Made by a program: the position numbers and the translations under genes. From positions 2,717,024 through 2,781,023 of the forward strand of contig CM039462.1 in the NCBI GenBank assembly GCA_022414725.1: a DNA stretch of 64,000 bases. The letters are read 5' to 3'. Each line of letters begins with the position of its first letter. The stretch's first letter is position 1. This stretch comes from Microglena sp. YARC (taxonomy: Eukaryota; Chlorophyta; Chlorophyceae; Chlamydomonadales; Chlamydomonadaceae). Of the stretch, positions 55,873 through 64,000 are shown in pieces. The notes beneath the pieces are model-generated. The model was not told the origin of the DNA and did not search any database. It saw nothing but the letters and a program-made list of their open reading frames with translations.

Positions 55873-56620
55873 GCTGACTCTGCCCCTGTACCAGCGCAAG
55901 TGGACGTTGTGTGATAGGGAGAGCTTTAATAGTGTCGCAGGCCACCGGTTGGCCAAAGTGTTGAATGTCTCCTATTGCTTGACAGAGCTTTTACAAAGAG
56001 TGCGATGCCGCTGCCCCCCTTGTAGCAGTTTGACTAGTACTGGTGCCTGAGTGCAGCCTGCAGGGTTCACTTCTAGGGTGGTAGGGCTCCTACTAGGAGT
56101 GCGCTGGCCCTGCCCCCCTTGTAGCAGTTTGACTAGTACTGGTGCCTGAGTGCAGCCTGCAGGGTTCACTTCTAGGGTGGTAGGGCTCCTACTAGGAGTG
56201 CGCTGGCCCTGCCCCCCTTGTAGCAGTTTGACTAGTACTGGTGCCTGAGTGCAGCCTGCAGGGTTCACTTCTAGGGTGGTAGGGCTCCTACTAGGAGTGC
56301 GCTGGCCCTGCCCCCTTTGTAGCAGTTTGACTAGTACTGTCGTGGTGGTCATTGTACCATGCCACCAACTGAACATCAAGTACTTGATGCCCATTTGGTG
56401 CCATGGTATATTGACCACCAGGACAAGTACCAGTGCTTGATGGCAGCCTGCAGTGTTCACTTCTTGGGTGGGAGGGCTCGTACAAAAGGTGAGCTGACTG
56501 TGCCCCCTTGTAGCAGTTTGACTAGTACCGGTGCCTGAGTGCAGCCTGCAGCGTTTACTTCTAGGGTGGGAGGGATCCTACAAGGATTAAGCTGACCCTA
56601 CCCCCCTGTACCAGTGCAAG
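55873..56620 (+). repeat. Tandem copies of the last exon's 3' end (PRC-barrel gene)
   Basis: After the stop, a diverged copy of the exon (AGCTTTAATAGTGTCGCAGG, CCACCGGTTGGCCAA) is followed by a 99-bp array at 56042-56338. Its GGGTGGTAGGGCTCCTACTA block resembles the exon end GTGGGAGGGCTACTACAAGG. Two further partial units reach 56620. Confidence 0.75.
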
Positions 56621-56754
56621 TTTATATAAAAGGTACTCGGAGCACCATGGTGCTACGCTACGACACGGGTTCCTTCTCATTAATACACACAAAAACCGTT
56701 TCTAGCTAACAGCCTGTACTTGGTACCTGGAGAGAGGACACCCCCATTGTTTAT

Positions 56755-57350
56755 CTTTTCACCTACGAGCAGCAGCTTCTAGGCAGTTCCCCTGACCAGC
56801 TGCTCAGTCAAACCTATTGCAAGGTAGTGCATCTGGAAGCTGACAGAATCATCTTCCCATTGCTACTGAAACATTGAGGCTTGAGATACCACACACGCAT
56901 GCTGTCCATGGCCGATGTGAATTTAATGCTGCAGAAGCAACAACAGCAGCAGCATCTATGACAATGGCACCAGGTGAGGGGTGTGTGAGATTGCTGGAGG
57001 AGAGGGGAGGGAGTTGGGGGGGGGGGGGGGGGGGGGGGGATGGATGTATCCCACGCACACATGCTGTCCATGGTATATGTGAATTCACTGCTACTGAGAC
57101 ATTGAGGCTTGGCCCAGCGGCTAGGGAACGGCAATATGATAACATATGATATCATGTCATCATATGTTATCATGTGATGGCGGCGGTTTAGCTAGGCCGA
57201 AGTTACCACTCACATTTGATATCATATGATGCAATTTGTATGAAATCATATGACATTGACTCGCCTTTGGTCAATATCATAGGATATGCCGGTCTCTACC
57301 AGTGGCTGGCTTTGAGAGATACCTAGAAGCTGCTTCTTGAAGCTGAAACA
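56755..57350. mobile_element. Palindromic MITE copy, interrupted or composite
   Basis: Left arm CAGCAGCTTCTAGGCAGTTC near 56767, right arm ATACCTAGAAGCTGCTTCTT near 57329. The interior has two copies of a block with ACACACGCATGCTGTCCATGG, a poly-G run (57018-57038) and ATATGATATCAT palindromes. Confidence 0.5.
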
Positions 57351-57563
57351 AAAAGCTCTGGACATGTACACTCGCAACTATGAGCCAAATGTTTGGGTGC
57401 GGAGGTGCCCGGGATCGCTCAAAAGCCTGGAGAGAGGCACAGAGGCACGGAGTGAGACACCGGTGGAACTTGGGGCTTCAGCCCCAGGACCCTGGGGGTC
57501 CAGATGGTGCTAAAGGGAAAAGCTCTGGAAACCCCATCAGAGCCTTAGGGAAGGGTATCATCC

Positions 57564-57762
57564 TAGCTTTTATTTTCAGCTATGGACAGCAGCTTCTAGG
57601 CAGCTCCCTGATTCAGCCACTTGGCCAAGCCCCCAGATGGCAACAATATAGGACAGCTGGAAGTGCCAGCTTCAAGGTGCACAAGGTTGCATCAGGTTTG
57701 CCAGACTAGCCAGTCAGGGGAGCTACCTAGAAGCTGCTGCTCGTAGTTGAAAATAAAAGCTA
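57564..57762. mobile_element. Palindromic MITE, best copy, TA target duplication
   Basis: The left end GCTTTTATTTTCAGCTATGG with AGCTTCTAGGCAGCTCCCTG mirrors the right end (CAGGGGAGCTACCTAGAAGC, GTTGAAAATAAAAGC). TA flanks both sides (57564-57565, 57761-57762). The body is about 195 bp with no coding capacity, suggesting a Tc1/mariner-type non-autonomous element. Confidence 0.75.
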
Positions 57763-57899
57763 TGGATACCATTGTGTGCCGGCTGCAAGAATCCAGTTGG
57801 CGAAACAACATTGAGCTATCAAAAGACTGTAAACAATAGAGCCAGTAGGTAGGGCGTGTAGGTATTTGTAGATGTGTGAATGTTGTGGTATATAAATTA

Positions 57900-57980
57900 T
57901 TACATGTTCCGCCTTATGTCGAGGTGTGAGGTTGAGGGGGCCAGTCCGTTCGCTTGCGCTGGTAGCCTCATAGGCTAAAT
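57900..57980. repeat. Dispersed GAGGTTGAGGGGGCCAG block
   Basis: CGCCTTATGTCGAGGTGTGA then GGTTGAGGGGGCCAGTCCGT, matching two blocks at 36.25 and 36.44 kb. Confidence 0.75.
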
Positions 57981-58339
57981 CACCTTGCATTGTCATCGAC
58001 AAGAAATTGTTGTCCCAAGACAAGCCCGCTCCACAACATCCGGGAGGGGTCTTCCAACTAATCCCCAAAAGATGATAGGCAATATTGCAGTAAGCAAGCA
58101 GGCATTCTTGTCAGTACTTTCCAAATTGACTTCCCCAAGTGCCTAACTTGGAACCAGTGAGATTAACAGTGCTCGTACCTTGCACTTTATTTATGTTTCT
58201 GGTTGTGGTTATATGCGATTTGGTTGGGGCACTCCCCTCGCTGTTTGATCATCTTGGTCCCCCATTGGAGTCAGCAAGGGGCACATGCTCTTGAGCATTC
58301 GGCAAAACAGAGACTACTGCTGGATGTCCTTCATGAGCT

Positions 58340-58381
58340 GCTCCCCGGAGTGGTACAAGAACCAGTACCACTCCGGGGAGC
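58340..58381. other. Perfect 17-bp inverted repeat with 8-nt loop
   Basis: GCTCCCCGGAGTGGTAC (58340-58356) and its exact complement (58365-58381) flank AAGAACCA. Confidence 0.9.
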
Positions 58382-58453
58382 ACCTCCGGGGACCCTGATA
58401 GCCCTGCCCACAATGGTTAATTTTATTGATGCTATGGTTGTGCTTTTTACCAG

Positions 58454-58540
58454 GTTCGCCCCAGATTCAGGCGAATTGGGCCATGTGTTTTGGCCAACTC
58501 TGGGCAGCTCACCGGCTTCCAATGCCGAGTCCCCCGGTGA
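58454..58540 (+). other. Candidate internal exon, partly duplicated downstream
   Basis: A TTTTTACCAG acceptor and a GTGAGA donor (CCCCCG|GTGAGA) bracket about 87 nt open in all three frames, for example SPQIQANWAMCFGQLWAAHR. The second half and the following intron start recur at about 58690-58800, so the exon-edge duplication pattern seen in the recognised genes may also apply here. Reading frame and product are unknown. Confidence 0.3.
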
Positions 58541-59501
58541 GATACCCGTCCACGGAAACCAGGAATGCAACTAAGCAGATTATACAGTTTAAAGACTTGT
58601 CCAAGTCCTTTAAAGTTCTTGATGCTAGATGGCACCAACATGGTGCACACTGATATATATTCTAGAATTTGAATGGTTACATGGTTGTTCAGCCAACTCT
58701 GGGCTGCTCACCGTCTTCCAATGCCAAGTGCCAAAGTCCCCCCAAGGGATACCCGTCCACGGGAATCAGGAAGGCAACTAAGTGGATTACACATTTATAG
58801 ACTTGTCCCAGTCCTTTTAGGTTCTTGATGCCAGATGGCGCCAACATGGTGCACACTGATTTATTTCCCAGAATTTAGGTTCCTGATGCCAGGCGGCGCC
58901 AATATGGTTCGCACTGCCCTATATTCAAGCCATCCCAGATTTTCAGCAGAATGACTCTGTAACTGCACAATCAACAGGGACGCAACTTCATAGCTTGCCC
59001 TTGGTTACATAGCTTCAGCCAGCAACTTGGCTGATCGACAGGACAGGGGTACTACATTTTGTCAAATTGGTCAGCGCTTCAAGCGCACAAACGTCATATT
59101 GGTCAGCGCTTTGAAGTGCAAAAATTGCAAAAACTGCGCGCTGCGCCCACAGGGGGTTGAAAGAACTGCGCGAAACACAGCGGGGCTCAAAAAGCGTATG
59201 CGAAATCGCGCTGCTGCGCGCTCTTTGCAGTATCCTGGACACAACACAGCTCTTGCTTCAATCGTACTCAAGCTTTAGGTTGGCTTCGTGCACTGTTTGG
59301 TAGAGGAGCCCACCGCCCGTGGTTGTCCAGGGGTGCTTGTACAGTTGTACTTGAACTTGGTTACATACCGGTAGCTGTAGCCAGCAATTCGGCTGCTCGC
59401 CGTCTTCGGCAGTAAAAAAACCAATACCAGGAAAAAATGAACGCAAACACTGGCAAACAGATCATATTTTATCATAATTTCAATTTTTTTTTTTTTTTCA
59501 G

Positions 59502-60213
59502 GGGGCTGCATAATTTCGGCATTGGGCCCGGCGACGGTGGCGATCAAGCCTCAGACAATATCTACCCGAGTCACGCACAAGTACTTGCAAAAGTAAGCTT
59601 TAAAAAAGGTGCAAAAAGTGCAAAATCTTCATTTGGAGACGTGACTGTTTTAAACATCTATGTTTCGTGATCCCAAATATACACTTCAAACATTTGCAAC
59701 GTAACCGACCCTCCAAACTAGAGACTGCGTTTTGGGGAAGAAGAACCCCATACACAAACCAGCGCCGCCGAGGTTTAGAAAGAAAGGCGAAGAAATTGCT
59801 TGGAATATCGCGTTGGAAAGGCGGGGCATGCCAGACCAGGGTTGTTCAGGAGGACCCCCACCTCTGCGTCCCTAGACGCAACCAATTTTACAGCCTGCGT
59901 CCTGAGAAGCAACCAACTATCAACCGACCCACAACCGACCCATACCGACGCAACGGACCCTCCCCACGTTGCGTCTCAGGATGCAACGGACCCTCAAACG
60001 TTGCGTCTGCGACACACGACGCAGCGTCCTGAACAACCCTGTGCCAGACCAACGCCAATCGTGACTTTCAATCTACCTGTACTATTATACTTTTTGTTTT
60101 TAGTTGTGAAAGGGATTTCACCCCAGGAGGTGGGTCTCCTGACACCAACCAGCGACACCGAGGATTCAGTTCGAATGGCATTGCCACTCCTACAAAAGAG
60201 TAGACGCATTTAG
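59502..60213 (+). CDS. Last two candidate exons of an unidentified gene
   Basis: A strong poly-T acceptor (TTTTTTTTCAG) precedes a 91-nt open segment, 59502-59592, reading GLHNFGIGPGDGGDQASDNI and on to QVLAK, with a GTAAGC donor. A second segment, 60127-60213, follows an AG acceptor (TTTCACCCCAG) in the same phase and reads EVGLLTPTSDTEDSVRMALP, ending at TAG. The intron between them holds the hAT-like MITE. No family is recognised. The upstream exons are not settled: 58454-58540 may be one, but its frame is undecided. The segments could be two unrelated open stretches. Confidence 0.35.
59829..60049. mobile_element. hAT-like MITE, 205 bp, perfect TIRs and target duplication
   Basis: Terminal inverted repeats CAGGGTTGTTCAGGA (59837-59851) and TCCTGAACAACCCTG (60027-60041) are exact complements. 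TGCCAGAC occurs directly on both sides (59829-59836, 60042-60049). CAGGG ends plus an 8-bp duplication are typical of hAT elements. The interior repeats GTTGCGTC and GACGCAAC. No transposase. Confidence 0.92.
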
Positions 60214-60583
60214 GGCTTGTCATATGTGGAGAAACCGACCCTCGACCAAACGAACATTTACCACTACCCCTACTGGCAACTGCAAACAAGCTCCATACCA
60301 TGGTCGTTAGAGGCGGAGCCGAGGAGACATAACTAAAAAAACACCATAAGGGCAGAGGTCCGACAGTACTTTCCTACAAGATTTGCTTGGGGGCAGGATT
60401 GACTAATTACTTAGTCTATCAACCTTCAGGCTGCTTACCGTCTGCAGGCGGAGTAAGTATTGGGACTTGGGAGCACAAACACTATCGGTACAACTACTAC
60501 ACACTCCTGAGTACAGAATGCAATCAGATGTATTTATGCAGTTGAAAGACGTGTCCAGGTTGGCCATGTGTATGGAAGCTTAC

Positions 60584-60860
60584 TTCAGCTGTTGACGTGT
60601 AAAATGCCAGGTGGGTATTTTTGGGTTTGAACGAGCGCTCGTTGATCTCCGTTTGGACCTCCATCGTGTGCTCGTCGCCAAAGAGAGATACTCCGGAAAC
60701 GGATCGGTATACAAGATCGCCCCTTTCAAGGTCCCTCGCGAACCATGAGTGGTTGTGCGCCAACCAATTCCCGCGTGCTGAATCTGACATGGGACGCAAG
60801 GGTACTGCGAGGTTGCACTGATATGCGAGTTGTTCAGCCCATACCAGTTGCGCCCCGAGA
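60584..60860 (-). CDS. Candidate exon of an unidentified protein
   Basis: On the minus strand one frame stays open from the poly-G tract (about 60905) to a GTAAGC donor after 60584. Its composition looks like real protein: LGAQLVWAEQLAYQCNLAVP, then NWLAHNHSWFARDLERGDLV, then FGDEHTMEVQTEINERSFKP, then THLAFYTSTAE at the donor. The upstream end is unclear because no good acceptor is visible before the homopolymer. I do not recognise the family. The other frames on this stretch are shorter or less protein-like. Confidence 0.45.
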
Positions 60861-60917
60861 AAATGTAGAAAATGTAGCGTATGGTGGAAGGGCGTCCTCG
60901 GGTCGGGGGGTCGGGGG

Positions 60918-60949
<32 letters not shown>

Positions 60950-60957
60950 GGGGGGGG
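60918..60957. repeat. Poly-G run
   Basis: About 39 nearly uninterrupted G. It ends the open minus-strand frame upstream of 60860. Confidence 0.95.
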
Positions 60958-61209
60958 ATTTTTGGAAGTTTCCCGCATCCAGCTTCTCGGCTCTCGAGAT
61001 TCGTTATAACTCGGGACCAGGGCAGGAGTCTCCAGAAACAGGTCCGAGATTTCGCCAGATGGGCCTCTCTTTCACCGACGAGAGACTTTCGTGGCTCGTG
61101 ACTAGAATATCCGTGGACATGCAGAGAAGTACGCGCGGCTATCGCTAATATTCAGTGCTTTTGCTTCATTTCTGGTCATGGGGTTGGCGCTCATTTCTTC
61201 TTCTTTCTC

Positions 61210-61484
<275 letters not shown>

Positions 61485-61988
61485 TAAAGTCTACTTGACA
61501 CCGCGAGGGTGTATGAGACTCTGTGCTTAAAACAAAAAGAAAAAGCACCCACAAAGCAAAAACCCCATTACATCAGGGGTGTGTCGAGGACAAACAAACC
61601 AAACTCCCAACCACCGTTTTGGTGGCGTAGGTATTAAACCCCTTAGAGCCGGACCCAGATCTCAACCACTTACAGTGGCGGAGGTAAGAAGCTAACAAAT
61701 GAGAAGTCACAAGAAGAAGAAAAAAAGGGATGATAAATTACGGTGCCACTAAGCAGTCCAGGGCTTCCTGTCTTGCTCTTCTACAAGTAGAAAGATAGTC
61801 GGCTAGGTTGCTCCAAAAAGACTTAGTGCCATTTCCATTCATAAAGGTTCTGAATGTGGAATCGCAGAATTCCACATTCCATACGGTTAAAAAGACCTCC
61901 CAAAGCGAGAATAATGCCACTAGTACGATCTCCCATCTACAGGGGAGTTGCGGGATCCGAACCCACGACCTCACACATGTTCGTCGAT
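61485..61988 (-). mobile_element. Possible retroposon between two GAT tracts
   Basis: On the minus strand it starts near a B-box-like GGGTTCGGATCCC (about 61950) within GGTCGTGGGTTCGGATCC, and ends in GTAAT and ATC repeats, as expected for a tRNA-derived element with a microsatellite tail. No A box is clear, and the ~500-bp body is noncoding. Confidence 0.35.
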
Positions 61989-62160
<172 letters not shown>

Positions 62161-62495
62161 TCACATTTCCCTGGTGCCCTGCTGGACACCAAATGTGCCC
62201 TCGGCTTTTCTGCGCACGGGTCGAAAACAGAAATCCCTTGACCTCCAGCCCAATTAGTATCAGATATGGACATCAGCTGCTGCAACTGATGCTCAGACCC
62301 GCGCCCTCGTAGTAATGATCCGCGTACTTATGATCCAGCCGGGAAATTAAAGCGGTCGCCGCCGTTGTCAGTGAACAACCGCAACCGACGGACAACCAAC
62401 TCTAAACAATCTGTAGGTCAAATCTCAACCGAATGTAAACCGAGTCTGTTTCTGTGACAGCTAATGGGGTAGACCTCAACCGACTGGCTTCATAT

Positions 62496-62684
62496 CTATG
62501 AGCCAGGAACTGCGTTCTTATCATCCAGGGACTGCGTGGCTTCAGCGCGTGCATTCGCGACCCCCTTCGCATAGATCTCGATCGCGCACGCAGCGCTGTA
62601 TGCAGTTGAAGATTCTGCTGTACCTGCTATCCAGGTATAGCCGGTGTCCGAGAGCTGATCTGCATCTGCCAGAAATGTTCTCAT
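62496..62684 (-). CDS. Short open frame, doubtful gene
   Basis: The reading starts MRTFLADADQLSDTGYTWIA and ends at TAG after 62 codons. Composition is protein-like, but an overlapping plus-strand frame (62498-62794, 98 codons) is equally open, and no splice or promoter context decides between them. The surrounding 62.3-63.1 kb is unique, moderately GC-rich sequence with no recognised gene. Confidence 0.15.
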   Translation of the reverse strand: MRTFLADADQLSDTGYTWIAGTAESSTAYSAACAIEIYAKGVANARAEATQSLDDKNAVPGS

Positions 62685-63142
62685 CTTTCCCCGCCCAAGC
62701 CCGATCTGAGCCCTACAGCGCCTCGACGAGGCCGGTTGGAGGTGTTGGCGAGTTGCTGCGCACGTTCGATTACGCAGGGATTCTCGTAGCCTGAACTTCG
62801 TATCAGTCCAAATATCCCTCTCCCCTTATTTGAATTGCTCCTCTACCCATTCGATTGTACCACGGGCACACACACGCACTCCCGTTTGAATCGCCTAGGG
62901 GGGAAATGTCCCATCCCACCCCCACACAGGCCCGAATTTGAGATAGCCACCTCTACCTCATAATTAGCAGCGGGCTACCCGATGCGGCCGGTATCAGCTG
63001 CCCGCCTGCGCGCAACCGCTGGGACTTCTCCTGTCATGTTGCACGGGCCTGGGCCTGACGCGGTTTTTTAATCACACGCACCCCAACACGGTGCCTAGAC
63101 ACCCGCTCGCTGCTGACCACCCCTCACCAGCCACCTAGGTCC

Positions 63143-64000
63143 ATGAAAGAGCACGACAATAGAAGCGTCAAACGCAGGCGAAGGTTGTTCGCGTGTCAGG
63201 TAAGCTCCATGGTCAGTCCTGCGTCAGGTAAGCTCCAGCGACAGTACTGCCTTCCCGTGCCTTCCCGTCTGATCCGAGTACCTCCCCCGACCTCCCCCGC
63301 GACCAACACGACCAGTACGCGCCAGTACTTCAGTCTCCTGTCACCTCACCAAAGCAGACATTATGCAATCTACAATTCTAGCCGTGCCTCTTCCAAGCAT
63401 TTGCAAGCCTTCTTTTAGTGTGTGGCAGGCCCAGGTCCACATGGACCCGTGTGAAGAGTTGGGTTCGGCCAGCCTGCGTCGAGTCAATGCGTGGGTGACG
63501 ACGAGCCTTGGCACAGTCGGCACAGTCAGGGGGGTGGGGGTGAGTGGTGGGTGTGTGTTTGTGTGGCTGGCTGGCTGGCTGGGTGGTGGTGGTGGTGGTG
63601 GTAGTGGTAGTGTTACAATGGGTGGCCTTGCTGTTACTATGTATGATTATTATTTGTTTGTTTGTTTGTTTGTTTGTTTGTTTGTTTGTTTGTTTCTTTG
63701 TTTGCTTGCTTGCTTGCTTGCTTGCTTGTTGTCTTTGGGAGTAGGGTAGAGGTGCTTAAGGTTGTGAAGGAATTTCCTAGAAAGAGAATCAGTGGATCGA
63801 CTTATCGACTGTGAGCTTAGAGGACGAGGGCTAGCTCAACGTGTTGGGGCAGGGGGGGGGGGTGTCTGCGGTAGTCTAACTTGCTGGTGTATGCTGCAGC
63901 CCAGGGGTTGCAAACTTGGTGGAAGGAACTTGCTCGAACCCAGACTAATTGACCTGAAAAGTAGGATCAAGTCAATTGGCAGAGTTGATCCTCTTGGGTT
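63143..64000 (+). CDS. Possible 5' end of an unidentified gene, runs off the window
   Basis: An ATG at 63143 opens a 57-nt segment, MKEHDNRSVKRRRRLFACQ, ending at a good donor (CAG|GTAAGC, after 63199). The donor context is repeated about 30 bp further on. A phase-compatible segment begins after ATGCTGCAG at 63900 and stays open to the window edge, reading PRGCKLGGRNLLEPRLIDLK and on to VDPLG. The intron holds TGG, TTTG and GCTT microsatellites. The KRRRR cluster could be a nuclear-localisation signal. The product is unknown, and both exons rest on splice-site shape and openness only. Confidence 0.35.
63570..63735. repeat. TGG, TTTG and GCTT microsatellites
   Basis: TGG units at 63582-63604, TTTG units at about 63650-63705 and GCTT units at about 63703-63728. 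Confidence 0.9.

Noticed and set aside
57380..57709. 109-codon plus-strand frame beginning MSQMFGCGGARD
   Set aside because: It runs straight through a palindromic MITE and has no recognised motif.

Overview
This window is nuclear DNA from a eukaryote, most likely a green alga. It has small exons separated by kilobase-scale introns, two genes whose products begin with plastid-transit-like N-termini, a PRC-barrel protein of the plastid/cyanobacterial type, and plant-type TTTAGGG interstitial repeats. The repeat-bloated, intron-rich style resembles Dunaliella- or Haematococcus-like chlorophytes, but that placement is inference. No bacterial-style genes, CRISPR arrays, rRNA genes or intact tRNA genes were seen.

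Three genes can be read exon by exon, with matching splice phases. (1) Minus strand, 29285 down to at least 19537: seven exons of a FUSC/aromatic-acid-exporter/ALMT-like membrane protein whose 3' end is not found. (2) Minus strand, 44185 to 35709: a complete five-exon cis-prenyltransferase (undecaprenyl/polyprenyl diphosphate synthase family), 325 residues. (3) Plus strand, 44672 to 55872: a complete six-exon PRC-barrel protein, 565 residues, including a 33-nt microexon. Genes 2 and 3 are head to head, 486 bp apart. Weaker coding evidence lies at 58.4-60.2 kb (plus), 60.58-60.86 kb (minus) and 63.14-64.0 kb (plus, runs off the window).

Layout: 0-2 kb G-rich minisatellite and dispersed repeats; 2.1-18.3 kb a very large array with a period near 121 bp, broken by a 1000-N gap; 18.3-29.3 kb exons of gene 1 among minisatellites and a TIR element; 29.3-33 kb mostly noncoding with a tRNA-derived SINE; 33-44 kb gene 2 with its exon-derived arrays; 44.7-56.6 kb gene 3 with its arrays; 56.6-64 kb MITEs, a hAT-like MITE, long trinucleotide tracts and partial genes.

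The main discovery is a recurring architecture. In all three readable genes, one edge of an exon, with its splice junction, has been copied repeatedly into the adjacent intron or 3' flank, making minisatellites made of exon ends. Most copies carry only one splice site, either donor or acceptor. The 16-kb array appears to be the extreme case, seeded at the exon 7 donor of gene 1. I also found a 205-bp hAT-like element with perfect 15-bp terminal inverted repeats and a perfect 8-bp target duplication, two tRNA-derived SINE copies with target duplications, an 810-bp TIR element and a palindromic MITE family with many copies.
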